From: Nyssa sinensis
Lineage: Eukaryota; Streptophyta; Magnoliopsida; Cornales; Nyssaceae
Assembly (NCBI GenBank): GCA_008638375.1
Contig: CM018032.1
Coordinates: forward strand, 51,420,501-51,484,500
Reading direction: 5' to 3'
Length of the DNA stretch: 64,000 nt
A program made the translations under genes and the position numbers. The notes beneath the pieces were generated by a model that made no database searches, was not told where the DNA came from, and saw nothing but the letters and a program-made list of their open reading frames with translations. Of the stretch, positions 47,335 through 60,229 are shown one piece after another (positions within the stretch are counted from its first letter, which is position 1; each line of letters begins with the position of its first letter).

Positions 47335-48208
47335 CACTACAAGAAAAGGCACTATTAGCGACGCACACGTGCGTTGCTAATAGTGGGAAAATGCGTCGCT
47401 AATGATTTTTTGCGACGCACACCTAAGCGTCACTAAAGTCGCCGCAAATATTGGCGTCGCTAATAGTATTGGCGACGCACACACCCCTGAGCGTCGCTAA
47501 AAGAAAGTATTAGCGACGCACAAATGGTGTCGCTAATAATTGGGAATGGGCGTCGCAAATATTATAAATAGAGGCAAAGAGCGTCGCTAAAAGATACTAT
47601 TAGCGACGCAAACGTGGTCGGCGCTAATACTATCTTTTAGCGACGCCCAAGGTGTGTGTCGCTAAAAGGTACTATTAACGACACATAGAGTGCGTCGCTA
47701 ATAGTGAATTTGATTTTATTTCTTAACTTTTTGCGACGCCTTTCTTTGCATCGCTAAAGGCTTTTTTTTTTTTCCAACTATGTTTGCTTTGTTTTCTTTG
47801 TTGTTTTATTCCTGTTTAATCCTGTATCAATCATCCTGATATACAATAAAATCCAAACATTCTGAAATGATTATATTAAAAAAGAAAAATACATTCATAT
47901 ATATATATATATATGTATATATTATACTAATTGCGTACATTTGTAAAAGTACAATTTAACAATAAATAGAAAAATAAAAAATTGTCTCAAAACATAAAAC
48001 TACAAATGTCCATGAAAAGAAAAAAAAAACAACAAATAAAAATAATAAATCCCGATGCAAAACATAAAGACAGCGGCGCAATGATCCCGATTAATCTGAA
48101 ATAAAGATCAAATGGTATATATTAGAACAATTATTAAATATATATGAAATAGAGAATGTGAATAGTTTAATTTTTTTTTTTTTGCATGCATAAATAATAA
48201 GAACGACA
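47335..48208 (+). mobile_element. CACTA terminal block, unit 2
   Basis: 874 bp. It lacks about 65 bp of subterminal motifs after 'gcgtcgctaaaagatactat', a deletion shared only with unit 3. Confidence 0.85.
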
Positions 48209-50138
48209 TAAAGTAGCATAAGTTATAAACCACCGATCCGAACTGATTTCTGTAAGTTTGTGCAAGTCTATTTTGTTATTTGTGAGGTGTTTGATGGGGT
48301 TTCGAGACAGTTAGGCTGATATCCGGCATTTTGGTCCATCAAAACTCCAAAATGGGCATTTTCGGAACAAAAACTTGCGTAAGTTTCAAACCGGGCATCC
48401 GAACCGAGTGTCGTAAGTTCGTGCAAGTCAATTTTATTATTTGTGAGGTGTTTGATGGGGTTTTGGGCTCATTTGGTTGATATCTGGTATTTTGGTCTGT
48501 CAAAACTCTAAAATGGGCCTTTTCGGAGCTGAAACTTGCATAAGTTCCAAACCGGGCATCCGAACCGGCTGCCGTAAGTTCGTGCAAGTCTATTTTATCA
48601 TTTGGGAGCTGTGTGATGGGGTTTCGGGGTGGTTAGACCGATATCCAAAGTTTTGGTCTGTCAAAACCCCAAAATGGGTCTTTTCGGAGCTGAAACTTGC
48701 ATAAGTTTCAAACCGGGCATCCGAATCGAGTGCCGTAAGTTCGTGCATGTGTATTTTATCATTTGTGAGGTGTTTGATGGGGTTTTGGGGTGGTTAGGCC
48801 ACTATCCGGGGTTTGGTCTGTCAAAATCCCAAAATGAGCCTTTTTGGAACTAAAACTTGCATAAGTTTCAAACCGGGCATCTGAACTGATTACCGTACGT
48901 TCATGCAAGTCTATTTTATCATTTGCGAGGTGTGTAATGGGGTTTTGGGGTGGTTAGGCCGATATCCGGGGTTTTGGTCTATCAAAACCCCAAAATGGGT
49001 CTTTTTGGACCTAAAACTTGCATAAGTTTCAAATCGGGCATCCGAACTAATTACCGTAAATTCGTGCAAGTCTATTTTATCATTTGTGAGGTGTGTGAAG
49101 GGGTTTCAGTGTAGTTAGGCCGATATCCGGCATTTTGGTTTGTCAAAACCCCAAAATGGGCCTTTTTGGAGCTGAAAGTTGCATAAGTTTCAAACCGGGT
49201 ATCCAAACCAAGTGCCGTAAGTTCGTACAAGTGTATTTTATCATATGTGAGCTGTGTGATGGGGTTTCGGTGTAGTAAGGCTGATATTTAGCATTTTAAT
49301 CTGTCAAAACCCCAAAATGGGCCTTTTTCGACTTGAAACTTGCATAAGTTTCAAACCGGGCATCCGAACCGAGTGCCATAAGTTCGTGCAAGTCAATTTT
49401 ATCATTTGTGAGGTGTTTGATGGGGTTTTGGGTTCGTTTGGTTGATATCTGGTATTTTGGCCTATCAAAACCCCAAAATGGGCGTTTTCGGAGTTGAAAC
49501 TTGCGTCAGTTTCAAACCGGGCGTCGGAACTGAGTACCGTAAGTTCGTGCAAGTCTATTTTATCATTTGGGAGCTGTGTGATGGGGTTTCGGGGTGGTTA
49601 GGCCAATATCCAAAGTTTTGGTCTGTCAAAACCCTAAAATGGGCCTTTTTGGAGCTGAAACTTGCATAAGTTTCAAACCGGGCATCCGAACCAAGTGCCG
49701 TAAGTTCGTGCAAGTGTATTTTATCATTTGTGAGGTGTTTCATGGGGTTTTGGGGTGGTTAGGCCGATATCCGAGGTTTTGGTCTGTCAATACCCCAAAA
49801 TGGGCCTTTTTGGACCTAAAACTTGCATAAGTTTCAAACCGGGCATCCGAACCGATTACCGTAAGTTGGTGCAAGTCTATTTTATCATTTGTGAGGTGTG
49901 TGATGGAGTTTTGGGGTGGTTAGGCCGATATCCGGGGTTTTGGTCTGTCAAAACCCCAAAATGGGACTTTGTGGACCTAAAACTTGCATAAGTTTCAAAC
50001 CGGGCATCCGAACCGATTACCGTAAGTTCGTGCAAGTCTATTTTATCATTTGTGAGGTGTGTGAAGGGGTTTCAGTGTAGTTAGGCCGATATCCGGGATT
50101 TTGGTTTGTCAAAACTCCAAAATGGGCCTTTTTGGACG
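48209..50138. repeat. 161-bp satellite, array 2 (12 monomers)
   Basis: 1930 bp, twelve monomers. Two monomer types mix: one with 'gagtgccgtaagttcgtgca', the other with 'gattaccgtaagttcgtgca'. It ends 'ggacg' instead of 'ggacc'. Confidence 0.95.
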
Positions 50139-50375
50139 ATGCAATAAGGATAAACCAACAATAACAAATAAACACACAAGAAAAATTAAAAATTACCTGA
50201 GATATGACACGATGATGAACAAGGTCCTCTGGTCCAGGTCCTGATCCTGCTGCTGTTCTGTTGATCCATGAGTGGAGTGGGTATGAATATGGGCATCATC
50301 TCCATTTAAAGGCTGAGCCTTTTTTAATTGATCATCAGATTTGCTGTAATAACAAGTTGCAAAGGCATCAACCAT
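50139..50375 (-). pseudogene. ZIP: ZIP exon 1/intron 1 fragment, unit 3
   Basis: The same segment, but a small deletion in the Ala/Gly-Pro-rich codons ('gctgctgttctgttg') shifts the frame to STEQQQDQDLDQ. Confidence 0.87.
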
Positions 50376-50526
50376 ACATTCATTAACAACCTCAGTTGCA
50401 CCTATTAACTCGACACATGCACTTCACATTCATTAACAACCTCAGTTGTAGCTATTACAACTGAGGTTGTTAATGAATGTGAAGTGCATGTGTCAGGATG
50501 ATAGGTGCAATTGTGGTTGTTAATGA
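50376..50526. repeat. ZIP-upstream hairpin, unit 3
   Basis: 151 bp. The right arm reads 'gtgtcaggatgataggtgc' instead of 'gtgtcgagttaataggtgc', so the stem carries an internal bulge. Confidence 0.82.
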
Positions 50527-51397
50527 CACTACAAGAAAAGGCACTATTAGCGACGCACACGTGCGTCGCTAATAGTGGGAAAATGCGTCGTTAATGATTT
50601 TTTGTGACGCACACCTAAGCGTCGCTAAAGTCGCCGCAAATATTGGCGTCGCTAATAGTATTGGCGACGCACACACCCCTGAGCGTCATTAAAAGAAAGT
50701 ATTAGCGACGCACAAACAGTGTCGCTAATAATTGGGAATGGGCATCGCAAATATTATAAATAGAGGCAAAGAGCGTCGCTAAAAAATACTCTTAGCGACG
50801 CAAACGTGGTCGGCGCTAATACTATCTTTTAGCGACGGCCAAGGTGTGCGTCGCTAAAAGGTACTATTAGCGACACATAGAGTGCGTCGCTAATAGTGAA
50901 TTTGATTTTATTTCTTAACTTTTAGTGACGCCTTTCTGTGCGTCGCTAAAGGCTTTTTTTTTTTTTTTCCAACCATGTTTGCTTTGTTGTTTTATTCCTG
51001 TTTAATCCTGTATCAATCATCATGATATACAATAAAATCCAAACATTCTGAAATGATTATATTATAAAAGAAAAATACTTTCATATATATATATATATGT
51101 ATATATTATACTAATTGCGTACATTTGTAAAAGTACAATTTAATAGTAAATAGAAAAATAAAAAATTGTCTCAAAACATATAACTACAAATGTCCATGAA
51201 AAGAAAAAAAAAAAACAACAAATAAAAATAATAAATCCCGATGCAAAACATAAAGACAGCGGCGCAATGATCCCGATCAATATGCAATAAAGATCAAATG
51301 GTATATATTTGAACAATTATTAAATATATATGAAATAGAGAATGTGAATAGTTTAATTTTTTTTTTTTTTTTGCATGCATAAATAATAAGAACGACA
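50527..51397 (+). mobile_element. CACTA terminal block, unit 3
   Basis: 871 bp, with the same motif deletion as unit 2 and a further loss of 'ttttcttt' in the tail. Confidence 0.85.
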
Positions 51398-54132
51398 TAA
51401 AGTAGCATAAGTTATAAACCACTGATCCGAACTGATTTCTGTAAGTTTGTGCAAGTCTATTTTGTTATTTGTGAGGTGTTTGATGGGGTTTCGAGACAGT
51501 TAGGCTGATATCCGGCATTTTGGTCCGTCAAAACTCCAAAATGGGCCTTTTCGGAACAAAAACTTGCATAAGTTTCAAACCGGGCATCCGAACCGAGTGC
51601 CGTAAGTTTGTGCAAGTCCATTTTATTATTTGTGAGGTGTTTGATGGGGTTTTGGGCTCGTTTGGTTGATATCTGGTATTTTGGTCTGTCAAAACCCCAA
51701 AATGGGCATTTTCGGAGCTGAAACTTGCATAAGTTTCAAACCGGGCATCCAAACCGGCTGTCGTAAGTTCGTGCAAGTCTATTTTATCATTTGGGAGCTG
51801 TGTGATGGGGTTTCGGGGTGGTTAGACCGATATCCAAAGTTTTGGTCTGTCAAAACCCCAAAATGGGTCTTTTTGGAGCTGAAACTTGCATAAGTTTCAA
51901 ACCGGGCATCCTAATCGAGTGCCGTAAGTTCGTGCAACTGTATTTTATCATTTGTGAGGTGTTTGATGGGGTTTTGGGGTGGTTAGGCCGCTATCCGGGG
52001 TTTGGTCTGTCAAAATCCCAAAATGGGCCTTTTTGGACCTAAAACTTGCATAAGTTTCAAACCGGGCATCCGAACCGATTACCGTACGTTCATGCAAGTC
52101 TATTTTATCATTTGCGAGGTGTGTGATGGGGTTTTGGGATGGTTAGGCCGATGTCCGGGGTTTTGGTCTGTCAAAACCCCAAAATGGGCCTTTTCGGAGC
52201 TGAAAGTTGCATAAGTTTCAAACCGGGTATCCGAACCGAGTGCCGTAAGTTTGTGCAAGTGTATTTTATCATTTGTGAGGTGTGTGATGGGGTTTTGGGG
52301 TGGTTAGGCCGATATCCGAGGTTTTGGTCTGTCAAAACCCCAAAATGGGCCTTTTTGGACCTAAAACTTGCATAAGTTTCAAACCGGGCATCCGAACCGA
52401 TTACCGTACATTCATGCAAGTCTATTTTATCATTTGCGAGGTGTGTGATGGGGTTTTGGGGTGGTTAGGCCGATATCCGGAGTTTTGGTCAGTCAAAACC
52501 CCAAAATGGGCCTTTTTGGAGCTGAAAGTTGCATAAGTTTCAAACCGGGTATCCGAACCGTGTGCCGTAAGTTTGTGCAAGTGTATTTTATCATATGTGA
52601 GTTGCGTGATGGGGTTTCGGTGTATTTAGGCTGATATCCGGCATTTTGGTCTGTCAAAACTCCAAAATGAGCCTTTTTGAACTTGAAACTTGCATAAGTT
52701 TCAAACCAGGCATCCGAACCGAGTGCCGTAAGTTCGTGCAAGTCAATTTTATCATTTGTGTGGTGTTTGATGGGGTTTTGGGCTCGTTTGGCTGATATCT
52801 GGTATTTTGGCCTGTCAAAACCCCAAAATGGGCCTTTTTGGAGTTGAAACTTGCATAAGTTTCAAACCGGGCATCGGAACTGAGTCCCGTAAGTTCGTGC
52901 AAGTCTATTTTATCATTTGGGAGCTGTGTGATGGGGTTTGGGGGTGGTTAGGCCGATATCCAAAGTTTTGGTCTGTCAAAACCCCAAAATGGGCCTTTTT
53001 GGAGCTAAAACTTGCATAAGTTTCTAACCGGGCATCTGAACCGAGTGCCGTAAGTTCGTGCAAGTGTATTTTATCATTTGTGAGGTGTTTGGTGGGATTT
53101 TGGGGTGGTTAGGCCGATATCCGGGGTTTTGGTCTGTCAAAACCCCAAAATGGGCCTTTTTGGACCTAAAACTTGAATAAGTTTCTAACCGGGCATCCGA
53201 ACAGATTACCGTAAGTTCGTACAAGTCTATTTTATCATTTGTGAGGTGTGTGAAGGGGTTTCGGTGTAGTTTGGCCGATATTCGGCATTTTGGTATGTCA
53301 AAACTCCAAAATGGGCCTTTTTGGAGCTGAAACTTGCATAAGTTTCAAACCGGGTATCTGAACCGAGTGCCGTAAGTTCGTGCAAGTCTATTTTATCATT
53401 TGGGAGCTGTGTGATGGGGTTTGGGGGTGGTTAGGCCGATATCCAAAGTTTTGGTCTGTCAAAACCCCAAAATGGGCCTTTTTGGAGCTAAAACTTGCAT
53501 AAGTTTCTAACCGGGCATCTGAACCGAGTGCCGTAAGTTCGTGCAAGTGTATTTTATCATTTGTGAGGTGTTTGGTTTGATTTTGGGGTGGTTAGGCCGA
53601 TATCCGGGGTTTTGGTCTGTCAAAACCCCAAAATGGGCCTTTTTGGACCTAAAACTTGAATAAGTTTCAAACCGGGCATCCGAACTGAGTGCCGTAAGTT
53701 TGTGCCAGTGTATTTTATCATTTGTGAGGTGTGTGATGGGGTTTTGGGGTGGTTAGGCCGATATCCGAGGTTTTGGTCTGTCAAAACCCCAAAATGGGCC
53801 TTTTTGGACCTAAAACTTGCATAAGTTTCAAACCGGGCATCCGAACCGATTACCGTAAGTTCGTGCAAGTCTATTTTATCATTTGTGAGGTGTGTGATGG
53901 GGTTTTGGGGTGGTTAGGCCGATATCCGGGGTTTTGGTCTGTCAAAATCCCAAAATGGGCCTTTTTGGACCTAAAACTTGCATAAGTTTCTAACCGGTCA
54001 TCCGAACCGATTACCATAAGTTGGTGCAAGGTTATTTTATCATTTGTGAGGTGTGTGAAGGGGTTTCGGTGTAGTTAGGCCGATATCCGGCAGTTTGGTA
54101 TGTCAAAACCCCAAATTGGGCCTTTTTGGACC
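51398..54132. repeat. 161-bp satellite, array 3 (17 monomers)
   Basis: 2735 bp, seventeen monomers, the longest array seen. Its left monomers match those of array 2 in order. Its right third (from about 53030) is near-identical to the right part of array 4, by a later duplication. Confidence 0.95.
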
Positions 54133-54369
54133 ATGCAATAAGGACAAACCAACAATAACAAATAAACACACAAGAAAAATTCAAAATTACCTAAATATGA
54201 CACGATGATGAACAAGGTCCTCTGGTCCAGGTCCTGGTCCTGCTGCTGCTTCTGTTGATCCATGAGTGGAGTGGGTATGAATATGGACATCATCTCCATT
54301 TAAAGGCTGAGACTTTTTTAATTGATCATCAGGTTTGCTGTAATAACAAGTTGCAAAGGCATCAACCAT
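54133..54369 (-). pseudogene. ZIP: ZIP exon 1/intron 1 fragment, unit 4
   Basis: The exon end reads 'acctaaatatgac' where others read 'acctgagatatgac', so the last codons and donor context are changed (VIFR). Variants PDDQL and KSQP. Confidence 0.87.
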
Positions 54370-54520
54370 ACATTCATTAACAACCTCAGTTGCACCTATT
54401 AACTCGACACATGCACTTCATATTCATTAACAACCTCAGTTGTAGCTATTACAACTGAGGTTGTTAATGAATGTGAAGTGCATGTGTCGAGTTAATAGGT
54501 GCAATTGTGGTTGTTAATGA
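54370..54520. repeat. ZIP-upstream hairpin, unit 4
   Basis: 151 bp. 'cacttcatattcatt' in the left arm gives one mismatch against the right arm. Confidence 0.82.
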
Positions 54521-55462
54521 CACTACAAGAAAAGGCACTATTAGCGACGCACATTTGCGTCGCTAATAGTGGAAAAATGCGTCGCTAATGATTTTTTGCG
54601 ACGCATACCTGAGCGTCGCTAAAGTCGCCGCAAATATTGACATCGCTAATAGTATTGGCGACGTACACACCCCTGAGCGTCGCTAAAAGAAAGTATTAGC
54701 GACGTAAAAACGGTGCTGCCCTTAATTGGGAGTGGGCGTCGCAAATATTATAAATAGAGGCAAAGAGCGTCGCTAAAAGATACTATTAGTGACGCACTGT
54801 GTGTCGTTAATAGTACCTTTTAGCAACGCACAGATTGAGCGTCGCTAAAAGGTACTATTAACGACACACAGTGCGTCGCTACTACTATCTTTTAGCGACG
54901 CTCAAGGTGTGCGTCGCTAAAAGGTACTATTAGCGACACATAGAGTGCGTCGCAAATAGTGAATTTGATTTTATTTCTTAACTTTTAGCGATGCCTTTCT
55001 GTGCGTCGCAAAAGGTTTGTTTTTTTTTTTTTTTCCAACCATGTTTGCTTTGTTTTCTTTGTTGTTTTATTCTTGTTTAATCCTGTATCAATCATCCTGA
55101 TATACAATAAAATCCAAACATTCTGAAATGAATATATTAAAAAAGAAAAATACATTGATATATATACATATATATATATATATATTATTCTAATTGCGTA
55201 CATTTGTAAAATTACAATTTAACAATAATTAGAAAAATAAAAAATTGTCTCAAAACATATAACTACAAATGTCCATGAAAAAAAAAAAAAAAACAACAAA
55301 TAAAAATAATAAATCCCGATGCAATACATATAGACAGCGGCGCAATGATCCCGATCAATTTGAAATAAAGATCAAATGGTATATATTAGAACAATTCATA
55401 TGAAATAGAGAATGTGAATAGTTTTAATTTTTTTTTTACATGCATAAATAATTAGAACGACA
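54521..55462 (+). mobile_element. CACTA terminal block, unit 4
   Basis: 942 bp. It carries 'acggtgctgcccttaattgg', a variant found only here and in unit 5, and the short form 'gcactgtgtgtcg' shared with units 5 and 6. Confidence 0.85.
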
Positions 55463-56909
55463 TAAAGTAGCATGAGTTATAAACCATTGATCCGAACTGA
55501 TTTCTGTAAGTTTGTGCAAGTCTATTTTGTCATTTGTGAGGTGTTTGATGGGGTTTCGAGATAGTTAGGCCGATATCCGGCATTTTGGTTCGTCAAAATT
55601 CTAAGATGGGCCTTTTCGGAACAAAAACTTGCATAAGTTTGAAACCGGGCATCCGAACTAAGTGTTGTAAGTTCGTACAAGTCGATTTTATTATTTGTGA
55701 GGTGTTTGGTGGGGTTTTGGGCTCGTTTGGTTGATATTTGGTATTTTGTTCTGTCAAAACCCCAAAATGGGCCTTTTTGGAGCTGAAACTTGTATAAGTT
55801 TCAAACCGGGCATCTGAACCTAGTGCCGTAAGTTCGTGCAAGTGTATTTTATCATTTGTGAGGTGTTTGGTGGGATTTTGGGGTGGTTAGGCCGATATCC
55901 GGGGTTTTGGTCTGTCAAAACCCCAAAATGGGCCTTTTTGGACCTAAAACTTGAATAAGTTTCTAACCGGGCATCCGAACAGATTACCGTAAGTTCGTAC
56001 AAGTCTATTTTATCATTTGTGAGGTGTGTGAAGGGGTTTCGGTGTAGTTTGGCCGATATTCGGCATTTTGGTATGTCAAAACTCCAAAATGGGCCTTTTT
56101 GGAGCTGAAACTTGCATAAGTTTCAAACCGGGTATCTGAACCGAGTGCCGTAAGTTCGTGCAAGTCTATTTTATCATTTGGGAGCTGTGTGATGGGGTTT
56201 GGGGGTGGTTAGGCCGATATCCAAAGTTTTGGTCTGTCAAAACCCCAAAATGGGCCTTTTTGGAGCTAAAACTTGCATAAGTTTCTAACCGGGCATCTGA
56301 ACCGAGTGCCGTAAGTTCGTGCAAGTGTATTTTATCATTTGTGAGGTGTTTGGTGGGATTTTGGGGTGGTTAGGCCGATATCCGGGGTTTTGGTCTGTCA
56401 AAACCCCAAAATGGGCCTTTTTGGACCTAAAACTTGAATAAGTTTCAAACCGGGCATCCGAACTGAGTGCCGTAAGTTTGTGCAAGTGTATTTTATCATT
56501 TGTGAGGTGTGTGATGGGTTTTGGGGTGGTTAGGCCGATATCCGAGGTTTTGGTCTGTCAAAACCCCAAAATGGGCCTTTTTGGACCTAAAACTTGCATA
56601 AGTTTCAAACCGGGCATCCGAACCGATTACCGTAAGTTCGTGCAAGTCTATTTTATCATTTGTGAGGTGTGTGATGGGGTTTTGGGGTGGTTAGGCCGAT
56701 ATCCGGGGTTTTGGTCTGTCAAAATCCCAAAATGGGCCTTTTTGGACCTAAAACTTGCATAAGTTTCTAACCGGTCATCCGAACCGATTACCATAAGTTG
56801 GTGCAAGGTTATTTTATCATTTGTGAGGTGTGTGAAGGGGTTTCGGTGTAGTTAGGCCGATATCCGGCAGTTTGGTATGTCAAAACCCCAAATTGGGCCT
56901 TTTTGGACC
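55463..56909. repeat. 161-bp satellite, array 4 (9 monomers)
   Basis: 1447 bp, nine monomers. From about 55810 onward it repeats 53030-54132 almost exactly. Confidence 0.95.
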
Positions 56910-57146
56910 ATGCAATAAGGACAAACCAACAATAACAAATAAACACACAAGAAAAATTCAAAATTACCTAAATATGACACGATGATGAACAAGGTCCTCT
57001 GGTCCAGGTCCTGGTCCTGCTGCTGCTTCTGTTGATCCATGAGTGGAGTGGGTATGAATATGGACATCATCTCCATTTAAAGGCTGAGACTTTTTTAATT
57101 GATCATCAGGTTTGCTGTAATAACAAGTTGCAAAGGCATCAACCAT
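56910..57146 (-). pseudogene. ZIP: ZIP exon 1/intron 1 fragment, unit 5
   Basis: I see no difference from the unit 4 fragment 2777 bp to the left, including the altered donor region. Confidence 0.87.
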
Positions 57147-57297
57147 ACATTCATTAACAACCTCAGTTGCACCTATTAACTCGACACATGCACTTCATAT
57201 TCATTAACAACCTCAGTTGTAGCTATTACAACTGAGGTTGTTAATGAATGTGAAGTGCATGTGTCGAGTTAATAGGTGCAATTGTGGTTGTTAATGA
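57147..57297. repeat. ZIP-upstream hairpin, unit 5
   Basis: 151 bp, identical to unit 4 as far as I can read. Confidence 0.82.
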
Positions 57298-58231
57298 CAC
57301 TACAAGAAAAGGCACTATTAGCGACGCACATTTGCGTCGCTAATAGTGGAAAAATGCGTCGCTAATGATTTTTTGCGACGCATACCTGAGCGTCGCTAAA
57401 GTCGCCGCAAATATTGACATCGCTAATAGTATTGGCGACGTACACACCCCTGAGCGTCGCTAAAAGAAAGTATTAGCGACGTAAAAACGGTGCTGCCCTT
57501 AATTGGGAGTGGGCGTCGCAAATATTATAAATAGAGGCAAAGAGCGTCGCTAAAAGATACTATTAGTGACGCACTGTGTGTCGTTAATAGTACCTTTTAG
57601 CAACGCACAGATTGAGCGTCGCTAAAAGGTACTATTAACGACACACAGTGCGTCGCTACTACTATCTTTTAGCGACGCTCAAGGTGTGCGTCGCTAAAAG
57701 GTACTATTAGCGACACATAGAGTGCGTCGCAAATAGTGAATTTGATTTTATTTCTTAACTTTTAGCGATGCCTTTCTGTGCGTCGCAAAAGGTTTGTTTT
57801 TTTTTTTTTTTCCAACCATGTTTGCTTTGTTTTCTTTGTTGTTTTATTCTTGTTTAATCCTGTATCAATCATCCTGATATACAATAAAATCCAAACATTC
57901 TGAAATGAATATATTAAAAAAGAAAAATACATTGATATATATACATATATATATTATTCTAATTGCGTACATTTGTAAAATTACAATTTAACAATAATTA
58001 GAAAAATAAAAAATTGTCTCAAAACATATAACTACAAATGTCCATGAAAAGAAAAAAAAAAACAACAAATAAAAATAATAAATCCCGATGCAATACATAT
58101 AGACAGCGGCGCAATGATCCCGATCAATTTGAAATAAAGATCAAATGGTATATATTAGAACAATTCATATGAAATAGAGAATGTGAATAGTTTTAATTTT
58201 TTTTTTACATGCATAAATAATAAGAACGACA
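57298..58231 (+). mobile_element. CACTA terminal block, unit 5
   Basis: 934 bp. It differs from unit 4 mainly by 8 bp in the TA run, a G in the A-run and 'taataag' for 'taattag'. Confidence 0.85.
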
Positions 58232-59840
58232 TAAAGTAGCATGAGTTATAAACCATTGATCCGAACTGATTTCTGTAAGTTTGTGCAAGTCTATTTTGTC
58301 ATTTGTGAGGTGTTTGATGGGGTTTCGAGATAGTTAGGCCGATATCCGGCATTTTGGTTCGTCAAAATTCTAAGATGGGCCTTTTCGGAATAAAAACTTG
58401 CATAAGTTTGAAACCGGGCATCCGAACTAAGTGTTGTAAGTTCGTACAAGTCGATTTTATTATTTGTGAGGTGTTTGGTGGGGTTTTGGGCTCGTTTGGT
58501 TGATATTTGGTATTTTGTTCTGTCAAAACCCCAAAATGGGCCTTTTTGGAGCTAAAACTTGTATAAGTTTCAAACCGGGCATCTGAACCTAGTGCCGTAA
58601 GTTCGTGCAAGTGTATTTTATCATTTGTGAGGTGTTTGGTGGGATTTTGGGGTGGTTAGGCCGATATCCGGGGTTTTGGTCTGTCAAAACCCCAAAATGG
58701 GCCTTTTTGGACCTAAAACTTGAATAAGTTTCTAACCGGGCATCCGAACAGATTACCGTAAGTTCGTACAAGTCTATTTTATCATTTGTGAGGTGTGTGA
58801 AGGGGTTTCGGTGTAGATTGGCCGATATTCGGCATTTTGGTATGTCAAAACTCCAAAATGGGCCTTTTTGGAGCTGAAACTTGCATAAGTTTCAAACCGG
58901 GTATCTGAACCGAGTGCCGTATGTTCGTGCAAGTGTATTTTATCATATGTGAGCTGTGTGATGGGGTTTTGGTATAGTTAGGCCAATATCCGGCATTTTG
59001 GTTTGTCAAAACCCCAAAATGGGCCTTTTTGGACTTGAAACTTGCATAAGTTTCACACGGGGCATCGGAACCGAGTGCCGTATGTTCGTGCAAGTCTATT
59101 TTATCATTTGGGAGCTGTGTGATGGGGTTTCGGGGTGGTTAGGCCGATATCCGGCATTTTGGTCTGTGAAAACCCCAAAATGGGCCTTTTTGGAGCTGAA
59201 ACTTGCATAAGTTTCAAACGGGGCATCGGAACCGAGTGCTGTAAGTTCGTGCAAGTCTATTTTATCATTTGGGAGCTGTGTGATGGGGTTTGGGGGTGGT
59301 TAGGCCGATATCCGGCATTTTGGTCTGTGAAAACCCCAAAATGGGCCTTTTTGGAGCTGAAACTTGCATAAGTTTCAAACCGAGCATCCGAACCGAGTGC
59401 CGTAAGTTCGTGCAAGTGTATTTTATCATTTGTGAGGTGTTTGATGGGGTTTTGGGGTGGTTAGGCCGATATCCGGGGTTTTGGTCTGTGAAAACCCCAA
59501 AATGGGCCTTTTCGGAGCTGAAACTTGCATAAGTTTCAAACCGGGCATCCGAACCGAGTGCCGTAAGTTTGTGCAAGTCTATTTTATCATTTGGGAGCTG
59601 TGTGATGGGGTTTCGGGGTGGTTAGGCTGATATCCAAAGTTTTGGTCTGTCAAAACCCCAAAATGGGCATTTTTGGACCTTAAACTTGCATAAGTTTCAA
59701 ATCGGGCATCCAAACCGATTACCGTAAGTTGGGGCAAGTCTATTTTATCATTTGTGAGGTGTGTGAAGGTGCTTCGGTGTAGTTAGGCCGATATCCGGCA
59801 TTTTGGTATGTGAAAACCCCAAAATGGGCCTTTTTGGACC
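58232..59840. repeat. 161-bp satellite, array 5 (10 monomers)
   Basis: 1609 bp, ten monomers. The first four or so match array 4. From about 58920 it turns into a run of 'gggcatcggaaccgagtgc' monomers. Confidence 0.95.
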
Positions 59841-60078
59841 ATGCAATAAGGACAAACCAACAATAACTAATAAACACACAAGAAAAATTCAAAATTACCT
59901 GAGATATGACACGATGATGAACAAGGTCCTCTAGTCCTAGTCCTGGTCCTGCTGCTGCTTCTGCTGATCCATGAGTGGAGTGGGTATGAATATGGACATC
60001 ATCTCCATTTAAAGGCTGAGCCTTTTTTAATTGATTATCAGATTTGCTATAATAACAAGTTGCAAAGGCATCAACCAT
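59841..60078 (-). pseudogene. ZIP: ZIP exon 1/intron 1 fragment, unit 6
   Basis: 238 bp. The frame stays open through the intron stub and on into the satellite, giving a 112-residue chimeric frame (60078 to 59740). Confidence 0.87.
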
Positions 60079-60229
60079 ACATTCATTAACAAACTCAGTT
60101 GCACCTATTAACTCGACACATGCACCTCACATTCAATAACAGCCTCAGTTGTAGCTATTACAACTGAGGTTGTTAATGAATGTGAGGTGCATGTGTCGAG
60201 TTAATAGGTGCAACTGTGGTTGTTAATGA
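60079..60229. repeat. ZIP-upstream hairpin, unit 6
   Basis: 151 bp. 'cacctcacattc' and 'gaatgtgaggtg' change together in both arms relative to the other units, and 'caataacagcctc' adds mismatches. Confidence 0.82.
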
